Assembly: GCA_016928435.1 (NCBI GenBank)
Contig: JAFGKT010000008.1
Span: forward strand, 16,419-80,418
Origin: Sedimentisphaerales bacterium
GTDB lineage: Bacteria; Planctomycetota; Phycisphaerae; Sedimentisphaerales; SM23-30
Direction of reading: 5' to 3'
DNA: 64,000 nt
Position 1 is the stretch's first letter; each line of letters begins with the position of its first letter. The notes beneath the pieces were generated by a model that saw nothing but the letters and a program-made list of their open reading frames with translations, ran no database searches and was not told the origin of the DNA. The position numbers and the translations under genes are program-made. Of this stretch, positions 10,577 to 21,096 are shown piece after piece.

Positions 10577-12880
10577 ATGTCTGAGAGTCAGCAATCAGAA
10601 CAGGCCAAGAGTAAACGTATTGAACTTATCTTACAGCAGCTCAATATGCTGCCGACGCTCCCGGCGGTGGCTGCTCGTCTGCTGCAAGTTACGGTACGAA
10701 GCAACAGTCAAGCGTCGGAAGTAGTCAGGCTTATCGAGTCTGACGCTTCGCTGGCGAGCAAGATTGTTTCGATGGCGACACGGGGTGGAACAGGCCTGAA
10801 ACGACAAGCGGTTTCGGTGAGCAAAGCGGTGGTACTGCTGGGGTTTGACGCGGTTCGTAACGCGGTTCTGAGTATCAAGGTTTTCGAGACGTTGTGCGAC
10901 AGCGATGAGAATCGGCAATCAGAGCTTGATCCGCGGGGGTTATGGAAATTCAGTTTGGCTGTGGGGTGCGGAGCAAAACTGCTGGCGGAAAAGATAGACC
11001 GTCATATCGATCCGGAAGAGGCTTTTCTTTGCGGCTTGCTGCATAATATGGGTAAACTGGCCCTTTTGGCGGCACTGCCGAAGAGCTATGCTCGGGTTGT
11101 CCAAATTACCGAAAACACCTTAGCTGACATTGCTGATATAGAGCAGCGGGTTTTAGGGGTTGATCATTGTATCGCGGGCAAGCGTTTGGCTGAGCGTTGG
11201 CAGTTGCCTGAAGCTGTGGTGGAGACGGTTTGGCTCTATCAAGAGGGCCTGGGAACTCTGCCGGAAGCGGTGAAGAATCGTCGCTTGGTTGAGATTGTAC
11301 ACGTGGCTGAGGCTTTGGCTCGTCAGCAGCGTTTGGGATATTCCGGGAACCATCGGATTGGTGAAAACGCGGCGGATTTGGCGGAGCAACTTGGTTGTGA
11401 CCGCAATACGTTTGAAAAAATCAGTCTGCAATTGTGCGAATCGATCAGCGAACGGGCGATGATGGTTGGCATTGACGCGGTTGAGCCGGCTTCGCTGTAC
11501 CATGAGGCTTTGGGCGAGGCCAACAGTGAGCTGGCGCGTTTGAACAACCGTTTGCAGAATCAGAACCGACAACTGCAACTGCGCAGTTGTTATTTCGCTT
11601 TGCTGAATCAATTAAGCGAAGGTTTGTCGAACTGCCGTACGGTGCAGAATACTTGCGATCTGATAGCGGGTATTTGGCAGAGACATATAGGCGGGCGGGC
11701 GTGCGCGGTTACGGCGCTGTCGGCGGATGGAAGTATTTTTGAAGGGGTTGTCAAAAAGAGCGCTGACGAAGGGGCGACACCATTTGTGATAGACAACGAC
11801 GATGAAGTACAATGTTTCACGGATTTGATTCATCAGAACACAGCAGGTTTTGTGGTTCGCACTTGCGGCACAGAAGAAGCTTCGCTTTTGGATATGATAT
11901 CGGGTGATTTCCCGGTGGAAGAATCATTGGTGATGCCTTTATTGAGCGGAGATCAAGTGATTGGGCTGCTGTTCTGGGTCGGCGACGCTGAGAATGCGGA
12001 TTACAGCAGTCAAATAAAGGAGCTTCAGGGATTTAGCAACGGTGTTGGTTTGGCTATTACTCGCAGTCAGCGTACCGAGCAGCAATCATTGCTTTGCGAG
12101 CAATTGGCGCGAGTGAATCGTCAGTTGCGCAGTTCTCAGGCGGAGCTGGCGCAGAAGCAGAGCATGGCTTCGGTTGGTGAAATGGCGTGTGGCGCGGCTC
12201 ATGAGATGAACAACCCTTTGGCGGTGATTGTGGGTCGGGCGCAGTTGCTGGCTTCTACGGAAGAAGACGGAAAGCGCAAGAAGATGCTGGACGCTATTAG
12301 TGAGCGGGGCGCGGAACTGAGTGATATAATCTCGGGGATGCTGGAGTTTGCCAAGCCTGAGGTGCCGAATCCTTCGCCGGTGGACTTGAGCGGATTCGTA
12401 AGCAATTGCGTGACGAGTCATAGCGAGCGAGCGGAGCAGGCGAAGGCTGCGATAGCTGTTGACGTGAGCGATAGTTTGCCGGCGGTTTATGTCGATCGGG
12501 GGCAGATGGTGGAAGTGGTTGGCGAGATATTGAAAAACTCGATAGAGTCTTTCGGGGAAAAAGGCGGTCGGATTGAGATTTCAGCCAGTTACAACGAATG
12601 GGATGATACGGTAATTCTCAAGATAACCGACAACGGCTGTGGGATGGACGCGGAGACATTGAGCAAGGCGCGAGATCCATTTTTCTCGGCGAAGAAAGCC
12701 GGTCGCAAGCGAGGCTTGGGGCTTAGCCGCAGCAACCGTTTGGTGGAAGGCGTTCATGGTCGAATGACCATTACAAGCGAAACGGGCAAGGGCACGACGG
12801 TGCTATTGGCGTTGCCGGCCCACGACGAGAGCAAAACTCCGGACCACGATAACGCTGGGCAGAAGGTTTCGTCTTTATGA
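10577..12880 (+). CDS. HDOD domain + GAF-like + histidine kinase (HisKA/HATPase)
   Basis: HDOD N-term (LPTLPAVAARLLQVT...IESDASLASKIV...KAVVLLGFDAVRNAVLS), H-box GAAHEMNNPLAVIVGRAQLL, ATPase DNGCGMDAETLSKARDPFFSAK. Confidence 0.9.
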   Translation: MSESQQSEQAKSKRIELILQQLNMLPTLPAVAARLLQVTVRSNSQASEVVRLIESDASLASKIVSMATRGGTGLKRQAVSVSKAVVLLGFDAVRNAVLSIKVFETLCDSDENRQSELDPRGLWKFSLAVGCGAKLLAEKIDRHIDPEEAFLCGLLHNMGKLALLAALPKSYARVVQITENTLADIADIEQRVLGVDHCIAGKRLAERWQLPEAVVETVWLYQEGLGTLPEAVKNRRLVEIVHVAEALARQQRLGYSGNHRIGENAADLAEQLGCDRNTFEKISLQLCESISERAMMVGIDAVEPASLYHEALGEANSELARLNNRLQNQNRQLQLRSCYFALLNQLSEGLSNCRTVQNTCDLIAGIWQRHIGGRACAVTALSADGSIFEGVVKKSADEGATPFVIDNDDEVQCFTDLIHQNTAGFVVRTCGTEEASLLDMISGDFPVEESLVMPLLSGDQVIGLLFWVGDAENADYSSQIKELQGFSNGVGLAITRSQRTEQQSLLCEQLARVNRQLRSSQAELAQKQSMASVGEMACGAAHEMNNPLAVIVGRAQLLASTEEDGKRKKMLDAISERGAELSDIISGMLEFAKPEVPNPSPVDLSGFVSNCVTSHSERAEQAKAAIAVDVSDSLPAVYVDRGQMVEVVGEILKNSIESFGEKGGRIEISASYNEWDDTVILKITDNGCGMDAETLSKARDPFFSAKKAGRKRGLGLSRSNRLVEGVHGRMTITSETGKGTTVLLALPAHDESKTPDHDNAGQKVSSL

Positions 12881-12982
12881 TGAGCCTTTAATAGCTCGGG
12901 TGGATTGGCGTTGCATCCTTGGTAGATTTGGACTTTCTGTTATCATTTAGTAGTAATTTCATATATATTGGAGAGACTTAGA

Positions 12983-14053
12983 GTGTTAGGGGCAGAAAAG
13001 AAGAATATAACTATCCTTTCATTGCTGAATACGCGGTTGGACCAACAGTTGCGGGATCAGTTGCGGGGCCGGTCGCGGTTTGCGTATCGGCGGGGACACG
13101 GGCTATTCAACTCGGCGCGGTTGGAACAACTGCAGGACAGTAACTTTTGGACGATGGCGCCGGTTGATCGGTTTGACGTGATTTTGGTTCAGGTTATGCC
13201 GGAAGATTTGGCGCGTTTGACAGCCAAAGAATCTGTTGGCCCGGAAGCGGGCTTGGCACGGCGGTGGTCGTCGGTTCCGGCGGCGGTGGTTGCGGTTTTA
13301 GAAGACGGCCAGTTGGACTCGGCGGTGCAAGCGGCAATGCTGGATTTTGACGGGATATTAGCCAGTTCGTACGACATTGGCAGCCTGGAGCAAACGGTGA
13401 CGCGGGCGATGCAGCGGCATCGGGATCGTAATTATTTAGCTCATCGGTATGGGAAATTGCGCAGGGTTTGCCGGGAGGTTAATAAGCGCAGGCGGCATCT
13501 GCGGCAAAAGGTGGATTTGCTTTGCGGCGATATGGTGGACTCGAATATGAATCTGGCTGAGACTGTACGGCGTTTGCGGGACGCGTATGGTTTCCAAAGC
13601 AGTCTGCTGGGTGAGTATGACATGGGTTGTATGCTGCACAAGGCGCTCCGCGAGATCAGCGAAAAGAGCGAAGGAGCCAACACGGCGTTTTACAGTTGCG
13701 CAAGCGGCGCGTTCGAGGCGCATATTGTGGCAGACGGCGGTGACTGCGCAGAGATAGGCTGGACGGAACGGGCTTTTACGCATAGCGTTGTTGAGGAAGT
13801 ACGCAGGGTTAGGGGGAATGTGTGCGTCAATAACGCGGGGGTGTGGGAAACTGATGATGCGGACAGTGTTCTGGCGGGTTTGAAGGTTTTGGCTTGTCCG
13901 GTTTGCGATGACGGGGTTTTGGTTGGTGTTTTGGTTTTGTATCGCTTGGAGGAGGCGTTTAGCAAGGTGGAGATCAACCGGGTGGAAAGTTTCTTGGCGC
14001 CTTTGGGACGGGTACTGACGGCGTTGGAAAAACTGGTGACGATAGTGGGGTAG
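12983..14053 (+). CDS. Hypothetical protein: degenerate receiver-like N-terminus, coiled coil, GAF-like C-terminus
   Basis: GTG start 12983 preferred; DFDGILASSYDIGSLEQTVTRAMQRHRDR resembles end of REC fold; follows kinase gene. Confidence 0.6.
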   Translation: MLGAEKKNITILSLLNTRLDQQLRDQLRGRSRFAYRRGHGLFNSARLEQLQDSNFWTMAPVDRFDVILVQVMPEDLARLTAKESVGPEAGLARRWSSVPAAVVAVLEDGQLDSAVQAAMLDFDGILASSYDIGSLEQTVTRAMQRHRDRNYLAHRYGKLRRVCREVNKRRRHLRQKVDLLCGDMVDSNMNLAETVRRLRDAYGFQSSLLGEYDMGCMLHKALREISEKSEGANTAFYSCASGAFEAHIVADGGDCAEIGWTERAFTHSVVEEVRRVRGNVCVNNAGVWETDDADSVLAGLKVLACPVCDDGVLVGVLVLYRLEEAFSKVEINRVESFLAPLGRVLTALEKLVTIVG

Positions 14054-14058
14054 TTGAC

Positions 14059-14087
14059 CGCGTGTGCAAACGAGTTGTACACCCTAC
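14059..14087. repeat. Stem-loop repeat family B, copy 1 (CGCGTGTGCAAACGAGTTGTACACCCTAC)
   Basis: 27/29 match to the reverse complement of 40169-40197; internal inverted repeat GTGTGCAA/TTGYACAC. Confidence 0.8.
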
Positions 14088-14299
14088 GGCTCGATGTTAG
14101 TTAGGGGGTATAGGGGGCAGGGATTTAATCCCGGCGGTGCGAGCCGCACTGGCAGATATTACGCTTGGGGCTCGGATTGGGGGTTTTGGGGCGGATTGGG
14201 GAGTTTTTTCATTTTTTTGTAACATTTTGGGCCGATTATGCATCAAATATACAGTTATGAGCGAAAGCCCCGCGTCAGTTATACCACGGCCGAGCGTTG

Positions 14300-14788
14300 A
14301 TGCCGAGTCTGGAGGTGCGCCGTGAAGCCATTGAAGAAAGGATTGCTGAGACGAGAGATAATATTAGGAATCAAACAGAACAAGACAGAATCTGCAGCGA
14401 GCTCGAGGAAATCGTGGCTTTGCGGCAATATGAACTAGAGAGCGGTAGGGACGCGCGTATAGAACTGGTAAATGCCCGTATCGCTGTTGCTGAACGACAA
14501 GAGATGGTCAGGCAGCAGAACGGCGGGGCGCAAGTGGATGCTTGGACCAATGAGTTGTCGGATATGGCGATCGAGATTGCGAGCATAGAGGGTTCTCAGC
14601 GGTTCACGTGGAGTCAATTGTCGCGGGTGCGCAATGTACAGCCGTTGGCGGAGGAGTTTGCGGAATGCCAACGGGAGTTGGAGATTGCGGAGTATCAATA
14701 TAATCAAGCCCGTCAAGAAGTTGCGGAGATGCAAGCGAGGATAGACCGTTTGGCGGCGCCGGTAGTTGTTATTTTGAGCGGGGATTGA
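14300..14788 (+). CDS. Hypothetical coiled-coil protein
   Basis: Glu/Arg-rich heptad-like sequence REAIEERIAETRDNIRNQTEQDRICSELEE. Confidence 0.55.
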   Translation: MPSLEVRREAIEERIAETRDNIRNQTEQDRICSELEEIVALRQYELESGRDARIELVNARIAVAERQEMVRQQNGGAQVDAWTNELSDMAIEIASIEGSQRFTWSQLSRVRNVQPLAEEFAECQRELEIAEYQYNQARQEVAEMQARIDRLAAPVVVILSGD

Positions 14789-14860
14789 ATTGTGGAAATT
14801 ACTTGCGAATAGAGGCTGAGTCGAGGATAATACGGGGAATGTAGTAGGTTTGGATCTATT

Positions 14861-15358
14861 ATGCATTGTAAGTTTCACAATTTGAAGATGGAGGACTCGG
14901 CAGTGAGAGCAGATAAAACCAATGTGGCTGTGGGTACTTTTGTTAAAAGCGTGAGTAAAATTGTTTTGGTGTTGGTACTATTGGCTAGTGCAGCATTGCT
15001 AACTTCGTGCCAAACACCATCAATGCCTGTTGATGAGAATCTCACAGGAACCTATACGCTGGTATCAGTCGATGGCTATGAAGTACCGGCTGTGGTTACA
15101 CACGGCGATACGGATATTCGCGTGGAGTCGGGCAGATTTGACATTAATCCTGATTATACATGCCGTAGTACCACGCTTTTTGGCCGGGCGTCCAGTACTG
15201 ATTTAATCACACGAGAGGTGGACGCTACTTACACTTTGCAGGGTTCGACATTGCACATGCAATGGCAAGGGGCCGGTCGAACGATAGGAACCGTCGAAGA
15301 TAACACATTCACGATGAACAACGAGGGAATGGTATTCGTGTACGAGAAACTGCCCTAG
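14861..15358 (+). CDS. Hypothetical lipoprotein, small beta-barrel/lipocalin-like
   Basis: Signal with lipobox LLTSCQ followed by LTGTYTLVSVDGYEVPAV... Confidence 0.65.
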   Translation: MHCKFHNLKMEDSAVRADKTNVAVGTFVKSVSKIVLVLVLLASAALLTSCQTPSMPVDENLTGTYTLVSVDGYEVPAVVTHGDTDIRVESGRFDINPDYTCRSTTLFGRASSTDLITREVDATYTLQGSTLHMQWQGAGRTIGTVEDNTFTMNNEGMVFVYEKLP

Positions 15359-15463
15359 TTATTCACGTCACGAAAAAGTGGGCGTGTTGCCCAGCGTAAC
15401 TCAAGCGTTTCTGCTTGAGATTTATGGCTGGGAAAATTCTCACGTTTATGCTTGATTGGTGGT

Positions 15464-17974
15464 TTATGGGGTGATGTTATCAATTGGTATTGATTCGTTG
15501 GGGTCGGGTGTTTGGTCGGTGGGGGGTTGCGGCGGTGTTAGTGGTTGGGTGGGCCAAGGCTGATTTAAGAGTAAGAGGGCTTGGCGTTGGAGCAATCCGT
15601 TGGCGTCATGCTCAGCGGTCCACTGAAGGTAATCGGTTAGGTCAACGATATCGTTGAGGGTTTCAACGGCCATGAATCGCACGAACCAATGGGGATCGTT
15701 CAACATTTGGGTAAGCTGCGTAACGGTGGCGGATGAGCTGCCCATGGGGATGCCCTGTAAAGCGTTGGCGGACCAGGCGCGTATCAGCGGGGACTCGTTT
15801 TGCAGATTGGCTACGATTCTTTGATAGATTTGGACATGATCGACGGGGCTGGGGCGATACTGCAATCGGCCTTGATGAGCGCTAAAGGCTTCGTGGAGCA
15901 AGCCTGACAGAAGACGGATGGATTTGATGGTTGCAACGACATTGGAATTTCGCAATTGCTGGAAATGATAGCGCATACGATCGGCATCTGGATCGAAACC
16001 TCTGCGGGTGACAACGACGGTCGTGACGGGCAGTTCGGGTATGGCGTTGGCGAAGGTATTGGTTTGGGGATCGTAAACGGGATCGAGATACATTCTAAAG
16101 GTGACGCGATAATCCATTTGGGGATGGCTGCGCAGTCTTTGGCGCAGCGGCCCTACGTTTAGCACCAATTCTTGTCGATTCGCCAGTCCCGGTTCGAGGG
16201 CTCTTCTTTGGCCGAGATGACCTAAGGTGACGGGTTGTTCGGCATCCTCGCTGTTGATTTGGGCGGTTATGAGGATGTTGGGGTTGACGGCATTGCCGGG
16301 GCTCAGGACCAGCGGAATGTCGCTGGTATTGGCGAGCGAGATTTCCGCGGTCATATCATCGCCGTAACTAAAGATGTCGCTGCGTAGGCGCAGGGAACAA
16401 CGGATATATTGCTGGGGATTATCGACAAAACCAAGATCGTGATTGTTGAAGTTTTGGATGAGCATGTTGCCGAGCATATCGGGCGGGGAGCCAAGAGCGG
16501 CGTTGGGATCAGGAGTTGGAGGGGGCGACAATTGAGCGAGGAGCTGCTCGAAGTCGCGGGCGAATACACCGGCGGCTCCCGGAACCATGGTGTTGAGGGT
16601 CGCCAGGGCGTTTTCGTTGTCGCCTTGCGCTTGATACAATTTCGCTTGAGTGAGGACTACCAAAGGATCGGAAACTGCGCAGGGGTCGATAGCGGCAAGG
16701 ATGGCTGCGGCATCATCAACGCGGTCGTTCATCAGGTGGGTGTAAGCTGACATTGCCTGCATGCGAACTTCATCAGGGGCCTCTTGCAGAGCTAGAGAAG
16801 CGTATTGCAGGGCAACTTGAGGATCGCTCTGGATGAAACTATAGAACCAGGCAGCCAAAGCGATGTATTCGGGATCAGAGTTGTTTTGCTCGGCGAGTCG
16901 CTGAGCGATGATTTGATTGGTATTGTTTAGGAGAGTTTGGCCTTGTTGGACTTGTCCGAGTTGGACGAGTGCTTGGCCTCGCAGGGCATTAGCGAGGAGG
17001 TTTTGGGGGTCTTGGGCTAGGATTTGTTGGGCGACATTGGCGCAGACATCGTAGCGACGACCGGCGTAGGCGCCTACCAATTGCGATTCCATCAGGTCTT
17101 GCATTAGAGCTTGGTTATCGGCGGATCGAGCCAATATGCGGTAAGCGTGGGCATAATAAGGATCGGTCAGGTCGTATCGGCTGATATCCTCCAATAAGCT
17201 GATGATGTTCAAGGCGGCATCTAAATTATAAGGGTTCTGGTACAAACGTACGCGCCAAAGATAGACCGAATTGACATAACGCATTTCGATCATATTGATT
17301 CGGGCGCGTTCGATTTGAGTGTCGGTTAGATTTGTTTCGTCGATTTCGGGCAGGGGCAATTCGAGGAAGCGAGCCAAGGCGTTGTCGTTATAAGGGAAGA
17401 TGGCAAAACTGCGCTGCAGGAGTTGACGGGCGGTTTCTCGGTCGGCGGTTTCCAACGAGAAAGTAGCCAACTGGTCCATAACTTCGCTTAGTATACTGGG
17501 ATAATCGCGCAGAGTTTGGATTTGCGATCGAAGGAACTGCTCTCGATCGGGGCGACTTTGGAGTCTGTTGAAATGATAGCTGATCCAAGCGCGGATGACC
17601 TGCTCATCCTGAATACCGAGCATGGCGTATTGATTGAGTGCCTCATCGGCGCGGGTAATATCGTCGATTGGTGCTGACGCGACTGTGGTTACGAGTTCAC
17701 GCCAAGCGGGGGCATATTGATTGTCCAACGCGACGGCAGATTCAAGATACAGCGACGCTTGACGGATTTGCTGTTGGATTTGCTGGGGGCTCTGCTGGGA
17801 CTGGGTATAACCAGCCAGGGCCAGTTCGGCTGGGGCCAAAACAGCGCGCGCCTCGGCAAACATCCATTGGGCATCGGTAAGGTTTCTTTCGCTTGCGACT
17901 TGGGCGCTGCTGACAGCAGTCGCGGCCAAGAGCAGCAATACGGTAAAGCTTATCTTATACAGGTATCTGGTCAT
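15464..17974 (-). CDS. Secreted TPR-repeat protein with C-terminal HEAT-like segment
   Basis: Signal peptide MTRYLYKISFTVLLLLAATAVSSA; TPR-like helices; SANALQGIPMGSS...HWFVRFMAVETLNDI HEAT-like. Confidence 0.75.
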   Translation of the reverse strand: MTRYLYKISFTVLLLLAATAVSSAQVASERNLTDAQWMFAEARAVLAPAELALAGYTQSQQSPQQIQQQIRQASLYLESAVALDNQYAPAWRELVTTVASAPIDDITRADEALNQYAMLGIQDEQVIRAWISYHFNRLQSRPDREQFLRSQIQTLRDYPSILSEVMDQLATFSLETADRETARQLLQRSFAIFPYNDNALARFLELPLPEIDETNLTDTQIERARINMIEMRYVNSVYLWRVRLYQNPYNLDAALNIISLLEDISRYDLTDPYYAHAYRILARSADNQALMQDLMESQLVGAYAGRRYDVCANVAQQILAQDPQNLLANALRGQALVQLGQVQQGQTLLNNTNQIIAQRLAEQNNSDPEYIALAAWFYSFIQSDPQVALQYASLALQEAPDEVRMQAMSAYTHLMNDRVDDAAAILAAIDPCAVSDPLVVLTQAKLYQAQGDNENALATLNTMVPGAAGVFARDFEQLLAQLSPPPTPDPNAALGSPPDMLGNMLIQNFNNHDLGFVDNPQQYIRCSLRLRSDIFSYGDDMTAEISLANTSDIPLVLSPGNAVNPNILITAQINSEDAEQPVTLGHLGQRRALEPGLANRQELVLNVGPLRQRLRSHPQMDYRVTFRMYLDPVYDPQTNTFANAIPELPVTTVVVTRRGFDPDADRMRYHFQQLRNSNVVATIKSIRLLSGLLHEAFSAHQGRLQYRPSPVDHVQIYQRIVANLQNESPLIRAWSANALQGIPMGSSSATVTQLTQMLNDPHWFVRFMAVETLNDIVDLTDYLQWTAEHDANGLLQRQALLLLNQPWPTQPLTPPQPPTDQTPDPNESIPIDNITP

Positions 17975-18217
17975 AAATGCTCCCTGACGAAAAATCTGAT
18001 TAGGGATTCCAGGCAATTCTAGTTAACTGTTATTATTATCGGCCTGTGCGAAAGTACAAATGATTTTTGCTGGGAAATGACTTGGTTTTTTACTTATAGG
18101 ACGTTGCGGGGCGGTTTTTGGCTGAAAAATTTGCTTTGACGCTGCTTATATTTTACGCTTGAGGCAGGAATTGTACATTGAAGTTAGAGACCTAGAAGAG
18201 CTTTAGGAAAAGAATTT

Positions 18218-18868
18218 ATGTTATTGAACAGATCGAATTTGGCGATAGGATTTTGTGTTTTGGCGGCTTTGGGCTTTAATTACGCCTGGGCGCTGCAGGT
18301 GGATATTGGCAGCCAAGAAAGCGCGCGGGATGATTCCGGTGAGGGGGTATTTCAGACGCAACTCAGTGATGGTGATCTTGATTTTTGGTATGAGAGTGAC
18401 CCGAATGACCCTAACGGGTTTGCGGCATCGCCGGGCGAGTGTTTGGGCTCGAACCGCCGTTTCGGATTTGGCGGGGGCGGCGTAGCGGATGTGGGTGAGC
18501 GAGAGAATCCGCAACGGTATTTGGATAACCACTACAGCAACGTGAACAGTGGATATGCACCCCGGAGTTTCAGCTCAAGTTCCGGTGATATTGATGACAG
18601 GGGCAGACCATGTGATTGGCCGGGCAATCCCAATGCTCGTTGGAGTCGTCAAAGGCACAATTGGGAATCCAGCGGCGTTGATGGTGACTATCCGGAACCG
18701 GCGGCATGTTTTGGTGAAGGGGCAGTTGAGGATGGATGGGATCCTTTGCAATATCCGCAAGAGCCGGACGATGAGATTACCACGGCAATAATTCCCGAGC
18801 CGATTGTGGTCGGCATGTTGGCGGTAGGAGGCGGGGTGTTGCTGCGGCGGCGTCAATATTGTGCGTAG
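18218..18868 (+). CDS. Small PEP-CTERM-type secreted protein
   Basis: Signal peptide and C-terminal IPEPIVVGMLAVGGGVLLRRRQ. Confidence 0.72.
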   Translation: MLLNRSNLAIGFCVLAALGFNYAWALQVDIGSQESARDDSGEGVFQTQLSDGDLDFWYESDPNDPNGFAASPGECLGSNRRFGFGGGGVADVGERENPQRYLDNHYSNVNSGYAPRSFSSSSGDIDDRGRPCDWPGNPNARWSRQRHNWESSGVDGDYPEPAACFGEGAVEDGWDPLQYPQEPDDEITTAIIPEPIVVGMLAVGGGVLLRRRQYCA

Positions 18869-18911
18869 GATTGTCTTGCCGGCGGGAGGTCTCGGCGAAA
18901 TCGACTGGTTA

Positions 18912-19784
18912 TCAGGGTTGGAATAAGCTGTTGTTGTCGGGGCCGAACCAGCCTACTGTGAATTTATCCAGTAGGCCGGAATCATAATCGGGGTGGCTAA
19001 AAGCGAAATGTTCTTGGCTGATATGGCCGTCAACCCAAGAAACATTGGCGTTTTCAAGATGACGAAAATGCACTGACGGGATAGTCCTGGCGGTTGCCGC
19101 AAAATCACTGCTGGTATTTAGATCAACTCTGTAGGGGGGTTCACAAAATGAATACTCGATGATGTATGGTGTGGTTATTCCTTGCCCTTGTACGAAGCAG
19201 CAGTCAGCGAACATGACGGTTTGGCCGGGGTTGGAAATCTCGTGAGTTTTCATGCTGGTTCGCATGGCTTTGTCACAGTATCCGTCGATGAAGCTTCTTG
19301 ATCCCACGCCGGCGCCATTATAGCCGTATCCGCCGCAGCCGGCCTCGAACGCGTTTTGTGAGCCGTCGGTGATGAAGTGAACGATTTGGGGACATTGTTT
19401 TACTTGGCCCTCGGCGAGATAGTTGTTGAGGGGCCCTAGGGTGGGGTCAAAGGTGTTGTTGGCTGGGTCGGGATCGACACCGGCTGAGAGTCTTACGCCG
19501 TGCCAGCGGTTCTTGCCTCCGAAACCATCAAACAAATCAAATGCAGCCCGCACATAAAAATCATCATTTTCAAGGGCATAGCCGGTATTCGCCAAGTGCA
19601 ATTGATGCAGATTACTACGACAAACAACAGAACGCGCCTGTTCTCTCGCCCGCGACAGCGAAGGCAATAGGATGCTAATCAACAAAGCGATGATGGAAAC
19701 GACCACCAATAACTCGATGAGTGTAAAGGCCGCCGATCTAATCTTCGCAGCGGCACAGGGGCATTTTATTGATGTTTTAATCAT
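18912..19784 (-). CDS. Type II secretion/pilin-like protein (prepilin N-methylation motif, H-x9-DG-like tail)
   Basis: [36 protein letters not shown]-terminal [17 protein letters not shown] lies 5 nt after the upstream gene's stop (19790-19792). Confidence 0.88.
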   Translation of the reverse strand: MIKTSIKCPCAAAKIRSAAFTLIELLVVVSIIALLISILLPSLSRAREQARSVVCRSNLHQLHLANTGYALENDDFYVRAAFDLFDGFGGKNRWHGVRLSAGVDPDPANNTFDPTLGPLNNYLAEGQVKQCPQIVHFITDGSQNAFEAGCGGYGYNGAGVGSRSFIDGYCDKAMRTSMKTHEISNPGQTVMFADCCFVQGQGITTPYIIEYSFCEPPYRVDLNTSSDFAATARTIPSVHFRHLENANVSWVDGHISQEHFAFSHPDYDSGLLDKFTVGWFGPDNNSLFQP

Positions 19785-19789
19785 GGCGA

Positions 19790-20971
19790 TTACTGTCGGC
19801 TCCACGCCCAGGCAAAAAACGCGAAATCGTCAAGATTTACGATATTATCGACAACACAGTCAGCGGCGGGGTAAAAGTCGCCATTGGGCGCGTGAGTGAG
19901 CCAGGCCTCGGCAAAGAGTGCCAAGTCAACGGCATCCATATTGCCATCGCAGTTGAGGTCAGCAACGGGCCTGACGTCGGCGACGGCGTCAATCTCAGCG
20001 GAGATATCACCAACATCACTGAATCGCGCATCCACAGCGGTAGTTATGCGAATGTATCTAAAGGACGTGAGGTTGGCTGGGGCAAAGGTATCGGGGTCCA
20101 CGGCCCATTTGATATCGAATGCGTCGCCTCCACCGCTTCCCTGGGTAATGCCGGTTTTAATGGGGTCATCGGGAATTGTATAGAACAACTCGGCCGGCAT
20201 ATCGCAAGCGTCGCCAAACGAGCCGGTGGTATCGTCCGCGTCACGATCACCGAGCTTCAGGGTCGGGGAGTACTCAGCGTAGCCCCAGTAGCCTTCGGTG
20301 TTGGGGTCCGTCAGGCGGTTGGGATTGGCGAGGGCATGGATATTGTTCACAATGACATAGGTGGCAGCGACTTCGTATGCCGCGGTGTCGTAAGAGTCCG
20401 GCCAGCCGGTAAACGTTGGATAGTCATTAGCCGGCTGGGTTGCGCCGCCTCGAATCCAAGTTTTACTGCGATATGTTGAGGTGTCGCTGAGGTGAGAGCC
20501 GGCGATTAGAAACCATCTCTCGCCGGGATCATCGCCGGGAATTTCGTTGTCGTTCAGTTCCGGCATGATTTCGATAGTGGCCGGCTCCGCGAAGTGATAT
20601 TGCGGGTTGTATAGCACCAAAAAAGCATTGCCGAATACGATGGCGTCCATACCCATTGAATTGGCGGGGTCGTCCAGGACATCGTGATCGAACGCTAACA
20701 CAATTTGGCCTCCAAACGCGCCCAAGCTGACGACTGATTCTTCGCTGCTTTGGTTGAGGCCGGCGCCTATCGGCGCTCCTAGAGCGACATTTGGTTCGTT
20801 AAAATCAGAGTCCTTGATCCACTGGCCAGGTGCGGGGCAATACGCTGGTGAGTTTGGTTCATTAAGACTTATGTCAATGACCGCCGCGGCAAAAGGATTG
20901 TATTCAGCGATGGCAGGGCGGACCGCAACACACAGAACAAGACACACACTAATGCGAATTAACATCCGCAT
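19790..20971 (-). CDS. Surface protein with Bacteroidetes B12-locus-like 'GNAF/AEP' domain and C-terminal dockerin-like repeats
   Basis: [38 protein letters not shown]...[56 protein letters not shown]...[15 protein letters not shown]. Confidence 0.8.
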   Translation of the reverse strand: MRMLIRISVCLVLCVAVRPAIAEYNPFAAAVIDISLNEPNSPAYCPAPGQWIKDSDFNEPNVALGAPIGAGLNQSSEESVVSLGAFGGQIVLAFDHDVLDDPANSMGMDAIVFGNAFLVLYNPQYHFAEPATIEIMPELNDNEIPGDDPGERWFLIAGSHLSDTSTYRSKTWIRGGATQPANDYPTFTGWPDSYDTAAYEVAATYVIVNNIHALANPNRLTDPNTEGYWGYAEYSPTLKLGDRDADDTTGSFGDACDMPAELFYTIPDDPIKTGITQGSGGGDAFDIKWAVDPDTFAPANLTSFRYIRITTAVDARFSDVGDISAEIDAVADVRPVADLNCDGNMDAVDLALFAEAWLTHAPNGDFYPAADCVVDNIVNLDDFAFFAWAWSRQ

Positions 20972-21096
20972 AGTCTTTCTGCTTTCTGTGTTTGTCAGAT
21001 AGTGCGTTGGGTTCATCACGGCCCTTATAAAACCGATTGGGCATTTGTCCTCACGTGTAAGCGAGAACAAATGCCTATGATCGGTTTGTTTATATT

